From assembly GCA_964453435.1 (NCBI GenBank), contig CAYVQZ010000008.1, positions 32,128 through 96,127 of the forward strand: a stretch of 64,000 nt of DNA, written 5' to 3'. The notes under the pieces were generated by a model. The model ran no database searches and was not told the DNA's origin. It saw only the letters and a program-made list of their open reading frames with translations. The translations under genes were made by a program, and so were the position numbers. Every line of letters begins with the position of its first letter. Within the stretch, counting starts at the first letter, position 1. Positions 7,911 to 17,309 of the stretch are shown piece after piece. Origin of the DNA: CAYVQZ01 sp964453435. GTDB taxonomy: Bacteria > Abyssobacteria > SURF-5.

Positions 7911-9721
7911 TTCATTTAATTGAAGAGTTTCTTCCTCTCGTCTCGAAACCCGCACGATACACCGGTGGAGAGGTAAACACCACAGCAAAGGACCATGCAA
8001 GCGCGAGGGTGCGGGTGGCGCTGGCGTTTCCCGACCTCTATGAGATCGGCATGTCGCATCTCGGTTTGAAGATTCTTTACCACATCGTCAACTCCGAGCG
8101 GTCTTTCATCGCCGAGCGGACATACGCACCCTGGGTCGACATGGAAACGACAATGCGCGAGCGAGGCATACCCCTGTACGCCCTCGAATCGTTCCGCCCC
8201 GTCAAGGAATTTGATATCGTCGGCTTTTCCCTTCAATACGAAATGAACTATACCAACGTCATCAACATGCTCGACCTGGCCGGTATTCCTGTTTTCAGGG
8301 AAGAACGAGACGAGCGCGACCCTCTGGTTATAGCCGGCGGCCCGTGCGCGCTGAACCCGGAGCCTATGGCTGACTTTATTGACGCCTTCGCTATCGGGGA
8401 AGCCGAAGAGGCCATTGTGAAGCTTTTGAGGTCCTTTGACGAAGTTCGTATGGGAGGAGGAACAAAAAAGGATATCCTGAATTCATGGGCGCAAATAGAG
8501 GGAATCTATGTCCCGTCGCTCTATGAGGCAAGGCGACAAAACGGAACGTTCCGCGGCATCATTGCAAAACCACCCGCGCCGGATACCGTGAAGCGGGTGT
8601 GGGTGGACAATCTCGATGCCACTCCGTTTTCGACAGCTCCCCCGATATCGTTCATCGAGGCCGTTCACGACCGACTGGTCATCGAAATTATGAGAGGGTG
8701 CTCGCGAGGATGCCGGTTCTGCCATGCGGGAATGACGTACCGACCGGTGCGAGAACGGAGCGTGGAAACCATTTGCCGACTCGTGCACGAAGGTCTCGCA
8801 AACACGGGATATGACGCGGTCACTCTGGCATCGTTGAGTTCCACTGATTACAGCGACATTGAGAACCTCGTTGCTCGGCTGACCCGTGAACTGTCCGAGC
8901 GAAAGATTTCTATCTCACTGCCCTCTCTCCGGCTCGACAGCTTCTCCATCGGGATCGCCGAGAGAATCCAGGAAATCCGAAAAAGCGGTTTCACATTTGC
9001 GCCTGAGGCCGCCACCGACCGGCTGCGACGCGTGATCAACAAGGATTACACCGAACAAGAAATGTTCCGCTCACTCGAGAACGCTCTCGTGGCCGGCTGG
9101 GATGTGTTCAAGCTGTACTTCATGGTCGGCCTTCCGACCGAAACCGATCACGATATCTTGTCGATTGCAGCGCTGATAAAACAGATCAGGTCACTGGGGC
9201 GAAGGTTGCGAGGCAACCGGTTTCGGACAAACGTCAGCTTGTCGGCCTTCGTGCCGAAGCCCCACACACCGTTCCAATGGGAAAGCGTTCTCAATGAGGA
9301 GGCGCTGAATGCGAGATATTCGGCCATCACCTCGGAGGTGCGCCACAAAGACGTGAAAATCAACTGGCGCGAGCCGTTTCTCTGCCTCCTCGAAGCCCTT
9401 CTCTCCAGAGGCGACAGAGCAATGGGTAAGATCATTTACCGGGCCTGGAAACGGGGCGCAAAATTCGATGGCTGGTCGTCCGAGCTGAATACGGATGCCT
9501 GGACAGCCGCAATGTCCGAATGCGGGGTCGCCTTTTCGCGAGTTACTGACTTCCCCTGCGGCCCCGATGACGCCCTTCCCTGGGACCATATACAAAGCGG
9601 TGTAACGAAGCTGTTCCTCAGAAGAGAGTTGAAGCGTTCATTGACGGCCGAATTCACGGCGGATTGCAGAGAGAAGTGCATGGGGTGCGGAGTTTGCGGT
9701 CATGTGGACCTATCGACTTAA
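7907..9721 (+). CDS. B12-binding-like radical SAM protein (TIGR03960-type)
   Basis: 604 residues. The N-terminal third resembles the cobalamin-binding-like domain of this family (VALAFPDLYEIGMSHLGLKILYHIVN; GGPCALNPEPMADFIDAFAIGEAEEA). The radical SAM cluster cysteines are C265, C269 and C272 in RGCSRGCRFCHAG. A second cysteine cluster, CREKCMGCGVCGH, sits at the extreme C terminus. The family is usually fused or adjacent to a DUF2344 protein, and here overlaps one by 20 nt. The substrate is unknown; constant linkage with RNase G elsewhere suggests an RNA or ribosome role, but that is inference. A paralogue lies at 43834. Confidence 0.88.
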   Translation: MIHLIEEFLPLVSKPARYTGGEVNTTAKDHASARVRVALAFPDLYEIGMSHLGLKILYHIVNSERSFIAERTYAPWVDMETTMRERGIPLYALESFRPVKEFDIVGFSLQYEMNYTNVINMLDLAGIPVFREERDERDPLVIAGGPCALNPEPMADFIDAFAIGEAEEAIVKLLRSFDEVRMGGGTKKDILNSWAQIEGIYVPSLYEARRQNGTFRGIIAKPPAPDTVKRVWVDNLDATPFSTAPPISFIEAVHDRLVIEIMRGCSRGCRFCHAGMTYRPVRERSVETICRLVHEGLANTGYDAVTLASLSSTDYSDIENLVARLTRELSERKISISLPSLRLDSFSIGIAERIQEIRKSGFTFAPEAATDRLRRVINKDYTEQEMFRSLENALVAGWDVFKLYFMVGLPTETDHDILSIAALIKQIRSLGRRLRGNRFRTNVSLSAFVPKPHTPFQWESVLNEEALNARYSAITSEVRHKDVKINWREPFLCLLEALLSRGDRAMGKIIYRAWKRGAKFDGWSSELNTDAWTAAMSECGVAFSRVTDFPCGPDDALPWDHIQSGVTKLFLRRELKRSLTAEFTADCREKCMGCGVCGHVDLST

Positions 9722-10373
9722 GTATGCGAAGCGAGGACGAATCCGGTTCATCTCGCATCTTGACGTCATGAGAGCTCTTGTGCGCGCCATGAATCGGGCC
9801 GAGGTCCCAATCGCCTATAGCAAAGGATTCAATCCGCGGCCGCGGATGACCATGGGGCCTGCGCTGCCGCTCGGTTATGAGAGCAATTGCGAACTTGCGG
9901 ACATCTATCTGGGGCGTATGATGTCGCCCCACTCGCTCCATGAACGACTACGGCCGGCAATGCCCGAAGGCCTGGATTTGCTCGATACCGAATGGACGCT
10001 ACAATCCTCGGCCCCTTTATCTCGCGCAACCTCAGCCTGTTATATGATACAATTATCGGGAAGAGACTTTGAAAATAAGGCTGATCGACTCCTGTCGGAG
10101 TTCCTTGCAAACGAATCGGTTGCGGTGGAGCGTGTACGCAAAAACGAAACGAAGCGTATCGACGCCAAACAAATTATTCGAGATGCGGCAATCGAGAGGG
10201 ACGAACATTCAACGTGGCTGCGGATTGAGTTATTTCTCGGCAACGAGAGAACTTGCAGCCCTTCGGAAGCCGTTGCGGCAATTTTTAAAATACCGCTCCA
10301 GCAGGCGAAATGCATGCGCACCATCCGAACGAATATCCGTTTCGACGGTCACTCACAGAAAGTGAAAAGATAA
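9702..10373 (+). CDS. DUF2344 radical-SAM-linked protein (TIGR03936)
   Basis: 223 residues. N-terminal signature LKYAKRGRIRFISHLDVMR, then YSKGFNPRPRMTMGPALPLGYES, typical of DUF2344. These proteins occur as a C-terminal fusion or neighbour of the TIGR03960 radical SAM protein, as here, and probably form a two-subunit enzyme of unknown activity. It overlaps the radical SAM gene by 20 nt and shares TAATG with the rng start, so the three are translationally coupled. Confidence 0.85.
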   Translation: MWTYRLKYAKRGRIRFISHLDVMRALVRAMNRAEVPIAYSKGFNPRPRMTMGPALPLGYESNCELADIYLGRMMSPHSLHERLRPAMPEGLDLLDTEWTLQSSAPLSRATSACYMIQLSGRDFENKADRLLSEFLANESVAVERVRKNETKRIDAKQIIRDAAIERDEHSTWLRIELFLGNERTCSPSEAVAAIFKIPLQQAKCMRTIRTNIRFDGHSQKVKR

Positions 10374-11959
10374 TGCGCAAATCCAAGAGGAAGCAACCGA
10401 AAAGAAAGGGCAAAGCCTCGACCGAGCTTCGCCGGGAGTTGTTGGCCAGCGTCGATTCCCGAGAAGCCAGGGTGGGCTTGCTCGAGAACGGAGAACTGAC
10501 CGAGCTTTTCATCGAGCGGGCCTCCGAGCGGCGGCTGGTCGGCAATATTTACAAAGGCAGGGTGAAGAGTGTTGTGCCGGGCATCGAAGCGGCATTCGTC
10601 GATGTCGGGCAAGAGAAGAACGGGTTCCTCTACGTGTCCGACGTAACCGACACCTTCGACGAATACGATGAGGAAATCGACGAAGAAATGGATGAAGAGG
10701 AATTCCGGCCGCGCTCCAGGCGCAGGCGCAAAATGAGAATCGAGGACATGCTCAAGCGCGGTCAGGAGATCATGGTTCAGGTGGCAAAAGAGCCGATGGG
10801 CCAAAAAGGAATGCGATTGACCAATTACATTTCGCTGCCGGGCCGATATCTTGTCCTGATGCCTACCGTCAATCATCTCGGCATATCGCGGAAAATCGAA
10901 AACGAAAAAGAGCGCGAACGACTTCGCAAAATCGCCCAGAAAGTGCGCCCGAAAGGACTCGGCTTGATTGTGCGAACCGTGGGCGAGGGCATCGGAAACG
11001 AGGAACTCGAGGCCGATGTCAAATACTTGAGGGGGCTCTGGCAAAAAATAATTCGCCGGATGGACAGCATGACCGCTCCGTCGTTGCTCCACAGAGACCT
11101 CGGGCAGGTCGCCCGCGTGGTCCGGGACGTCTTCAGCGATGAAATCGACCGGTTCATCATCGACTCGAAACGCGAATACGACTCCGTTTTGAATCTTTTG
11201 GAGAATCTCGCGCCGCAGTTGAAGGACCGTGTCGAACTCTACCGAGGTCGAACGGCGCTTTTCGAGAAGTACGACATCGAAAGCCAGATCGAAAAAGCCC
11301 TCAAGAAGAAGGTTTGGCTTCCCAGTGGCGGCTATATCGTGATTGACCAGGCCGAAGCCTTGACAACGATCGACGTGAACACCGGCAAATTCACCGGCAA
11401 GCAGAAACTTGAAGACACGGTGTTCAAAACCAATATGGAGGCGGCCCGAGAGGTTGCCAGACAAATAAGGCTGCGAGACATCGGCGGAATCATTCTTGTC
11501 GACTTCATTGACATGGAGAAGGCTGCGAACAGGCAAAAGCTTTTGAAGGAATTCGAAGGCGCATTCAAATCGGACCGCTCGAAAACCTATGTGCTCGGCA
11601 TGACGGAGCTCGGTCTTATCCAGATGACCAGAAAGCGGGTGAAACTGAGCCTTACCCCTTCGCTCTGCGAGCCTTGCCCCTACTGTGAAGGCACCGGCTG
11701 GGTGAAATCGGTCACGACAACGGTGATCCAGTCGCTCAGACAACTGGAAAAGCAGTGCAAAGAAAATGACCACAAGGCGGTCACGCTGACCGCACACAAA
11801 GACGTGATCGAACTGATACGAAATAACGAGACCAAGACAATCGCGGACCTCGAAAAGCGATATGGGCGAAAAATCACCCTGAACGTATCAGCCGACTGTC
11901 ACCTCGAATTCTTTTCTATCACGGAAACGAGGTCGGGAGAAATACTGGATTACGCGTAG
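10373..11959 (+). CDS. rng: Ribonuclease G/E family endoribonuclease
   Basis: 528 residues. Single-strand-specific endonuclease for rRNA and mRNA maturation. An S1 domain (GRVKSVVPGIEAAFVDVGQEKNGFLYVSDV) is followed by the catalytic region with the metal-binding aspartates in TTIDVNTGKF and GGIILVDFIDM, and the zinc-link cysteines CEPCPYCEGTG. Size and lack of a long degradosome tail favour RNase G. An acidic then basic insert (EEIDEEMDEEEFRPRSRRRRK, split here at residues about 100-120) lies within the S1 region. The ATG at 10373 is chosen over an earlier in-frame start at 10310 inside the DUF2344 gene. Confidence 0.94.
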   Translation: MRKSKRKQPKRKGKASTELRRELLASVDSREARVGLLENGELTELFIERASERRLVGNIYKGRVKSVVPGIEAAFVDVGQEKNGFLYVSDVTDTFDEYDEEIDEEMDEEEFRPRSRRRRKMRIEDMLKRGQEIMVQVAKEPMGQKGMRLTNYISLPGRYLVLMPTVNHLGISRKIENEKERERLRKIAQKVRPKGLGLIVRTVGEGIGNEELEADVKYLRGLWQKIIRRMDSMTAPSLLHRDLGQVARVVRDVFSDEIDRFIIDSKREYDSVLNLLENLAPQLKDRVELYRGRTALFEKYDIESQIEKALKKKVWLPSGGYIVIDQAEALTTIDVNTGKFTGKQKLEDTVFKTNMEAAREVARQIRLRDIGGIILVDFIDMEKAANRQKLLKEFEGAFKSDRSKTYVLGMTELGLIQMTRKRVKLSLTPSLCEPCPYCEGTGWVKSVTTTVIQSLRQLEKQCKENDHKAVTLTAHKDVIELIRNNETKTIADLEKRYGRKITLNVSADCHLEFFSITETRSGEILDYA

Positions 11960-11961
11960 TC

Positions 11962-11985
11962 GGGCGCTTTGTTCGGAAGGCGCCC
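11962..11985 (+). terminator. Hairpin after rng, weak terminator candidate
   Basis: GGGCGCTT and AAGGCGCCC form an 8-bp stem with one bulged base and a 7-nt loop directly after the rng stop. No T-run follows, so an intrinsic terminator is doubtful; it may cap the 3' end of the message. Confidence 0.3.
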
Positions 11986-12198
11986 CAATTCGAGATACCG
12001 CCTCCCGGCTGCGCGATTATGCGGTTCTGAAGAACCACCGGTTGTGGAATCCTCTCCCCGGGATCGGAGTCTTGAAAAAAGGCTGAAGGAAGACGGGCGG
12101 TTACGTTCGCCGGTTTTGGGCAAGGCTCCGGGACGGCAGCCCTTGCGCGCCGGACAGTCCGGGAAAAACGCAATCCAAATCGATTTCGAGGTTGAAAA
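11986..12198 (+). other. Non-coding leader before the FAD oxidoreductase
   Basis: A stretch of about 210 nt without a supportable gene. It contains a small perfect hairpin (GGTTC, TGAA, GAACC) near 12022-12035 and several GC-rich self-complementary segments. No riboswitch consensus was recognised and no convincing promoter was found, so transcription may continue from rng or start here. Confidence 0.3.
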
Positions 12199-13758
12199 AT
12201 GGAAACAACACGACGTTCATTCCTGAAGACAGCGGCGCTGGCGGGTGGCGGACTCGCTGCGGGCGGGGCGGGCGCGTTCGGCGCGAAAGTGGCTTTGGAT
12301 TACCGAACGGCTCGAGCCCAGAAAATGCGCCCCGTCCCTCTTGAAAAAGTGGCGTCAATAATCACGTTTCATGGCGAGGTGTTTCCGAATAATCCGAACA
12401 CGATGTTCCGGCAAGGCGAGTTCAGTGAGTTCCCCGAGCCGGACCGCGATATTGACGTCGTCATTGTTGGCGGCGGCGCGGGGGGTCTGACTGCCGCTTA
12501 TCGCCTCAGAGACAAGAACATCCTTTTGCTCGAGGCGTTGCCGCAGTTGGGAGGGAACTCGATGTATCAAGAATGGGAAGGCGTTCCCTTCTCGCTGGGT
12601 GGCCAGTATATAGGAGTCCCCGGAACCTGGGCCGACTCGGCGTGGGAACTCTGCAGCGAATTGAACCTGCCTCCCGAAAAAGACACAAGCCCGATAGTCG
12701 TTGTGTTTCCCGGCAACGTGCAGGTCGCTAATCCATACAGCCTCATCGGTTTCCTAAGAATGCCGCTGCCATGGATTGTCAAGCGCGATATATTGAAATT
12801 CTATTTCATTGACATGCCCAAGATCGATGTCGAGGCCCGCAGAGACGAACTCGACCAGATTCCTTTCACGGAATTTCTGAAAAAATACTCCCCCGAATTT
12901 CGGAAATGGTACGACTATCTCGCCAAGCCGTATCCGGAAACCGAGGAAGCTTCGGCGTACTATGCAATCGCATCGGCCAAGGGCGGCGATTACGCGGATA
13001 CTCAAGGCATCGCCTCATTCCCCGGCGGACTCGGACTAATTAATCACACGCTTGCGCAGAGAGTCGAAGAGGCGGGGCCCGGCCGGATGCTGACGAGCGC
13101 TTTTGTGTACAGGGTAACCCATGATGATTCGCGACGAGTGCTTGCCACGTACTGGCGCAACGGCAAAGTGACAACCGTCAGGGCAAAGGCAGCCATCATC
13201 AATGCGGAATCAAACATCGCGAAGGAGATACTCGAAGACATTCCGCCCGCAACACAAGAGGCGATGAATGCCATGCTGAGGTTCAGCTATCCCACGTTTC
13301 ATTTCTGCTCGCACAGTCCCATATACCGGCGCGGCTACCGGTTAGGCGTCATGGACAGCACCATTCAGGCGGTAACGGTCCCCGATTGGTTCTGCCGCGA
13401 GATGGGCGTCGGCCGACCCAATATCCTCTCGTGTTTCAATAAAATGAAACGGTCGGACGTGGACCTCCCGCAGAACAGGACCGCGATGGTCGAGATGGCG
13501 AGCAACATTCTGAGCGAACTCGATATGCGGCTGCCCGGCTCGATAGAGAAAGTTCGGGCGATTCACATATTTTTGCGGACCAGGAATTACTGTATCCCCT
13601 ACCCCGGATACATCACGCAGATATTCCCCCGCCTCGGGAAACCATACGGGAACATCTATTTCGCGAACGCGGAATACCTCAATCCGGTTACCCATTTTCC
13701 GGAAGCCGTGACGGCCGGAAACCAAGCGGCGGAAGCAGTTAGAAAGTCACTTGTGTGA
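12199..13758 (+). CDS. Tat-exported FAD-dependent oxidoreductase (amine oxidase-like)
   Basis: 519 residues. A twin-arginine signal begins at residue 5 (RRSFLKTAALAGGG) followed by an Ala/Gly-rich segment, so the folded protein is probably exported to the periplasm with its flavin. The Rossmann dinucleotide fold is DVVIVGGGAGGLTAAYRL with the acidic ribose-binding residue in LLLEALPQLGGNSMYQ. The C-terminal FAD motif is NIYFANAEYLNPVTHFPEAVTAG-like (IYFANAEYLNPVTHFPEAVT). The family includes amine oxidases, desaturases and protoporphyrinogen oxidases; the substrate cannot be told. GAGGT lies six bases before the ATG. Confidence 0.8.
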   Translation: METTRRSFLKTAALAGGGLAAGGAGAFGAKVALDYRTARAQKMRPVPLEKVASIITFHGEVFPNNPNTMFRQGEFSEFPEPDRDIDVVIVGGGAGGLTAAYRLRDKNILLLEALPQLGGNSMYQEWEGVPFSLGGQYIGVPGTWADSAWELCSELNLPPEKDTSPIVVVFPGNVQVANPYSLIGFLRMPLPWIVKRDILKFYFIDMPKIDVEARRDELDQIPFTEFLKKYSPEFRKWYDYLAKPYPETEEASAYYAIASAKGGDYADTQGIASFPGGLGLINHTLAQRVEEAGPGRMLTSAFVYRVTHDDSRRVLATYWRNGKVTTVRAKAAIINAESNIAKEILEDIPPATQEAMNAMLRFSYPTFHFCSHSPIYRRGYRLGVMDSTIQAVTVPDWFCREMGVGRPNILSCFNKMKRSDVDLPQNRTAMVEMASNILSELDMRLPGSIEKVRAIHIFLRTRNYCIPYPGYITQIFPRLGKPYGNIYFANAEYLNPVTHFPEAVTAGNQAAEAVRKSLV

Positions 13759-13806
13759 GACTGACAGGGTGTAGGCTGAGCGCGCGGAAGCGAGGAATCG
13801 GCGAAT

Positions 13807-14223
13807 TCACTCACCGATAATCTTGACCAGAACCCTCTTCTTTCTGCGGCCGTCGAATTCGCCGTAAAAAATCTGTTCCCAAGGACCGAAATCAAGTCGT
13901 CCACCGGTCACCGCGACGACGACCTCGCGGCCCATGATTTGCCGCTTGAGGTGGGCGTCGGCGTTATCCTCGCCAACGTTGTGCTTATACTGCGACACGG
14001 GCTCATGCGGCGCGAGCCTTTCGAGCCAGACCTCATAGTCGTGATGGAGACCCGATTCGTCGTCGTTAATGAAGACCGACGCCGTAATGTGCATCGCGTT
14101 ACAGAGAACGAGTCCCTCCTTTATCCCGCTTTCTTTCAGGCACTCCTCGACCTGGGGTGTAATATTGACGAGCGCTCTTCTCGCGGGCACGTTGAACCAC
14201 AACTCTTTCCGATAGCTTTTCAT
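13807..14223 (-). CDS. YjbQ/UPF0047 family protein
   Basis: 138 residues, the family's normal length. Signature segments are ITPQVEECLKESGIKEGLVLCNAMHITASVFINDDESG, here split at residues about 22-60, and HLKRQIMGREVVVAVTGGRLDFGPWEQIFYGEFDG. UPF0047 members are compact hexameric or trimeric proteins; a weak thiamine-phosphate synthase activity has been reported for E. coli YjbQ, but the physiological role is open. ATG 14223 has AGGAG nine bases upstream. Convergent with the FAD oxidoreductase gene. Confidence 0.88.
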   Translation of the reverse strand: MKSYRKELWFNVPARRALVNITPQVEECLKESGIKEGLVLCNAMHITASVFINDDESGLHHDYEVWLERLAPHEPVSQYKHNVGEDNADAHLKRQIMGREVVVAVTGGRLDFGPWEQIFYGEFDGRRKKRVLVKIIGE

Positions 14224-14560
14224 TCCATGCTCCTTTCGAACACGAGATATGACTCTCGATGACTGTGAGTGCGTCCCACGGTTGATGATGCGGCTCATTG
14301 GGGGGTAGCATGCGGCATGGTGTCTCCCCAATGAGTCGGGCCGAGAGCGTCGATCGGGGGCGTTTGTGGAGGCCGTTTTTTGAGTCTTTTTTGTTATTCC
14401 AACCGTGGGACTGCATTACAATCCTTCTTCGCTGGGTTTCCGGTAGCATGGGCAGCCGTGAGACAAACACCCTGTCCGAGGCTGAGTGACCTCACATTGT
14501 ATCGGTAGTTTAGGTTGGTCGCGTGCGACAATCGCTCGAAAGCCCAAGCATATCGGTTGT
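14224..14560. other. Intergenic region with a 10-bp inverted repeat
   Basis: About 340 nt between yjbQ and yqeK with no supportable gene. Its one clear structure is a perfect 10-bp inverted repeat, CTCATTGGGG at 14294-14303 and CCCCAATGAG at 14326-14335, extendable by two weaker pairs. No T-run follows on either strand, which argues against a terminator; an operator or small RNA stem is possible. Otherwise nothing recognisable. Confidence 0.4.
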
Positions 14561-15154
14561 TCATTCAACCCGGTCCTTCAAGTCATTCAGACACTCGAAC
14601 GCCCTCGGGTCAATGACCATGGCCCCGTCGAGCAGATGCTTCAGTTTGCGACGCAGCACGGCAAGCGTTAATTGGTCGAGGGTCACGTGCCCGTGACTGC
14701 GGAGCTCTTCCGCGCCCGGAAAGCTCCTGGTAAGCTCAATATAGTCGGCAACGAAAACCACTTTGGCGAGGTCGGACATACCGGCGCAACCGGTGCTGTG
14801 GCACTCAATCGCCTGCAGGATGTCCGGGTCATCGATTCCGAGTTCCTGTTTTGCGATGTGTGCGGCAAGAAAACCGTGCAAGACCGGCAGAGGATGCGCG
14901 TCTATGTCGGCCTCCGACATTCCCATGCGACGCGCCATAGCCGCCTGTTCTTTGTGGGAAAAGGTTTTGGCGATATCGTGCAGATACGACGCGGCCGCCG
15001 CCTTGTCTGCATCCACACCGAACCTTGCCGCGAGTTTGCGCGCCGTTTCAACGCAACCACGAGTGTGGTCGAGCAACCGTGCCGTCAGCTTGCTCTCGGC
15101 ATAGTCTCGGGCCGCCTTCAACCAGTCTTCAAACGTCAGGGTTTTATTTTCCAT
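14561..15154 (-). CDS. yqeK: YqeK-like HD-domain hydrolase
   Basis: 197 residues. HD-superfamily metal motifs are present: H in LLDHTRGCVETARKLA, SYLHDIAKTF, HPLPVLHGFLAA and FVADYIELTR. YqeK proteins cut diadenosine tetraphosphate symmetrically and almost always follow nadD, as here with a 10-nt gap. The expected next gene, rsfS, is missing. The ATG at 15154 has no strong ribosome site, suggesting translation coupled to nadD. Confidence 0.87.
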   Translation of the reverse strand: MENKTLTFEDWLKAARDYAESKLTARLLDHTRGCVETARKLAARFGVDADKAAAASYLHDIAKTFSHKEQAAMARRMGMSEADIDAHPLPVLHGFLAAHIAKQELGIDDPDILQAIECHSTGCAGMSDLAKVVFVADYIELTRSFPGAEELRSHGHVTLDQLTLAVLRRKLKHLLDGAMVIDPRAFECLNDLKDRVE

Positions 15155-15164
15155 GGGAACACGC

Positions 15165-15743
15165 TCAGCGACAATACAGTCCTCTTTCGCGAATGTGCTT
15201 CTCGACTGCATCGGGCACGAGATAGCGGACGGGTCTGGCGTCTCGTATCCGCCCGCGAAGCATTGTCGAGGAAATCGCAAGCGTGGGCGCATCCAGCAGA
15301 TGGACCCTGCCGCGGAGGCTCTTCTCCATTTTTTCCAGGTCGAAACCGGGCCGCGGCAACACGACGAGCCGAGCCAAACCGAGAACCTCGCCGGGATTCT
15401 TCCAGGCAGAGAGGTCGAGCACCGAATCAGCCCCAACAATCAGGTGAAACGACGCCTCGGGCTGCATGGCATGCAGTTGCTTGAGCGTTTCCGCCGTATA
15501 GGAACTCCCGCCCCGTTCAATTTCCAGCCGCGATGGTTGAAAAACCGGGTGGTCGGCAACAGCGAGTTCGACCATACGATATCGGTCTTCGGGACCCGCC
15601 ACGGGTTCGCTCTTATGGGGTGGGTGAGATGTCACCATGAAGAGAACGGTGTCAAGTCCGCACTGCCAGAAAGCTTCCTGCGCGATGACCAAGTGGCCGA
15701 TGTGAATGGGATCGAAGCTCCCTCCCAGAACCCCAACTTTCAT
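15165..15743 (-). CDS. nadD: Nicotinate-nucleotide adenylyltransferase
   Basis: 192 residues. Adenylates nicotinate mononucleotide to deamido-NAD. Nucleotidyl-transfer signature GVLGGSFDPIHIGHLVIAQEA at the N terminus (about residues 4-24) and the C-terminal ISSTMLRGRIRDARPVRYLVP containing the SSTxxR motif. ATG 15743 is preceded by GGGAGG. It lies between the tRNA nucleotidyltransferase gene and yqeK. Confidence 0.95.
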   Translation of the reverse strand: MKVGVLGGSFDPIHIGHLVIAQEAFWQCGLDTVLFMVTSHPPHKSEPVAGPEDRYRMVELAVADHPVFQPSRLEIERGGSSYTAETLKQLHAMQPEASFHLIVGADSVLDLSAWKNPGEVLGLARLVVLPRPGFDLEKMEKSLRGRVHLLDAPTLAISSTMLRGRIRDARPVRYLVPDAVEKHIRERGLYCR

Positions 15744-15817
15744 CGTGAGCCCTCCAAGCCCACAGCTTCTGATGACTTGACAATCAACGTGTGGCGGTTT
15801 TTCCCCCGATGCCAATC

Positions 15818-17185
15818 CTATCCCGTTAGCTCCAGGAACTCGAGATAGTATTCATAATCGCGCCCGGGCTCGAGACGCCCCTCGTCGATGGCCTCGAGCA
15901 ACCGCTTCATGTAAGCGCCCACCTGCGGACCTTCTTTGATTCGGAACCGCTCCATAATAGCATTTCCCATCCCTTTGGGAAGCGGTGGGGCCTTTGTGTC
16001 TTCTTCGAGCACCCGTTGCACACGCTCATGGAGCTTGTCGAGACGGGCGAGCCCGCGGCGGACGGTTTCCGGCCGCATTGAGGTTATATCCGCACGGGAG
16101 AGATTTATGAGGTCAAATATATGGCCATGCATGTCTCTGGCCAAGCGCCGCACTGCCGAATCGTTCCAGTCATCGTCATACATGTTCGGGCGCATGTGAT
16201 TGAATATGAGCGACGATACCTTTTTTCTCTGCTCATTGGAAAAACGGAGTCGAAACATAATGCTCCGAGCGAGCGTTTCCCCCACGACCTCATGGTGGTA
16301 AAAGTGAACCTGCCCGTTTGCCACTGATTTTGTATATGGCTTGCCGAGATCGTGAAACAGCAACGCCCACCGAACATCGAGCTGCTTAACCGAGTTTTTC
16401 AAGGCGCGCTTTGTGTGTTCCCACACATCTTTGTGGTGGTGCTCGTCGGTCTGGTCGAACCCTTTCAGAACCGTCACTTCGGGCATCATGAACGTGAGAA
16501 GGTCGCTTTCGAGCATATAGTCAAGCGCCCGGTGCACGTTATCGCCCATGAGCAGTTTATCCATCTCCATCTTCCACCGCTCGCGTGAAACCGCGGTGAT
16601 CAGGAAGGCCATCTTGCGGGCGGTCTTCTGAAGAGAGGGGACCACCGAGTAACCGAGTTGGGAGACAAAGCGAGCGGCGCGCAAGAGACGGAGCGGGTCG
16701 TCACCGAATATTTTTTCTGCATTCCCCGGCACCGAAATCCGCTTTGTTTTGATGTCCTGAAGACCGTCGTACGGGTCGATTATCTCACCGGACCTCGTCA
16801 TCGCTATGGCGTTCATACAAAAATCGCGCCGCTGAAGGTCTTCTTCGATTGTGCCGCCAAAATCCACCTGGGGATGCCTCGACCTCGGCTTGTACTCCTC
16901 GCTGCGCCGAAATGTGGTGATATCGGCGATAATTCCCTCAAACGAAGCTCCCACCGTGCCGAACGCCATGCCCACCGGAATCGGACGGATTCCCGCTTTT
17001 TTGAGAATTCGCGCCGATTCCTCTGCCGGCGTCGGCGTCGCAAAGTCAAAATCGTTCAGGCCTTCAGCGCACCCGCGGAGAATCTCGCGAACAGTCCCTC
17101 CGACAAGGAACACTTGCACGCCTTCGCGCTCGAACGCATCAAAAATTCTCTGCGCCGGTTCGGGAAACGAATATTCCGATTTCAT
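15818..17185 (-). CDS. tRNA nucleotidyltransferase / poly(A) polymerase with HD domain
   Basis: 455 residues. Class II nucleotidyltransferase with FLVGGTVREILRG and the DFDFATP metal-binding pair, the PHPQVDFGGTIEEDLQRRDF-type motif (here RHPQVDFGGTIEEDLQRRDF), GDDPLRLLRAARF, then an HD domain (HHHKDVWEHTKRAL; WALLFHDLGKP). It either adds CCA to tRNA or polyadenylates RNA; the HD domain and length fit bacterial CCA-adding enzymes, but pcnB-type activity cannot be excluded. A strong promoter sits just upstream. Confidence 0.88.
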   Translation of the reverse strand: MKSEYSFPEPAQRIFDAFEREGVQVFLVGGTVREILRGCAEGLNDFDFATPTPAEESARILKKAGIRPIPVGMAFGTVGASFEGIIADITTFRRSEEYKPRSRHPQVDFGGTIEEDLQRRDFCMNAIAMTRSGEIIDPYDGLQDIKTKRISVPGNAEKIFGDDPLRLLRAARFVSQLGYSVVPSLQKTARKMAFLITAVSRERWKMEMDKLLMGDNVHRALDYMLESDLLTFMMPEVTVLKGFDQTDEHHHKDVWEHTKRALKNSVKQLDVRWALLFHDLGKPYTKSVANGQVHFYHHEVVGETLARSIMFRLRFSNEQRKKVSSLIFNHMRPNMYDDDWNDSAVRRLARDMHGHIFDLINLSRADITSMRPETVRRGLARLDKLHERVQRVLEEDTKAPPLPKGMGNAIMERFRIKEGPQVGAYMKRLLEAIDEGRLEPGRDYEYYLEFLELTG

Positions 17186-17238
17186 TTTCTGTAGTTATCT
17201 CGTTGTTGCTCGCAGAATGTATTGATTCCTTTTTTTTC

Positions 17239-17267
17239 ATCTTATAAACCGCATGATGAAATGTCAA
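17239..17267 (-). promoter_or_regulatory. Sigma-70-type promoter for the tRNA nucleotidyltransferase-nadD-yqeK operon
   Basis: Minus strand TTGACA (17262-17267), 17-nt spacer, TAAGAT (17239-17244). The predicted start near 17232 leaves a leader of about 47 nt. It runs divergently from the extended -10 promoter at 17310. Confidence 0.7.
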
Positions 17268-17309
17268 GAAATCCGAAAAGTCCCGAAATTATCGTCGTTC
17301 GGCGCAGTC

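Noticed and set aside
10349..11797. 482-codon open frame antisense to rng
   Set aside because: Mirror of the RNase G codon pattern; no domain, and RNase G on the other strand is certain.
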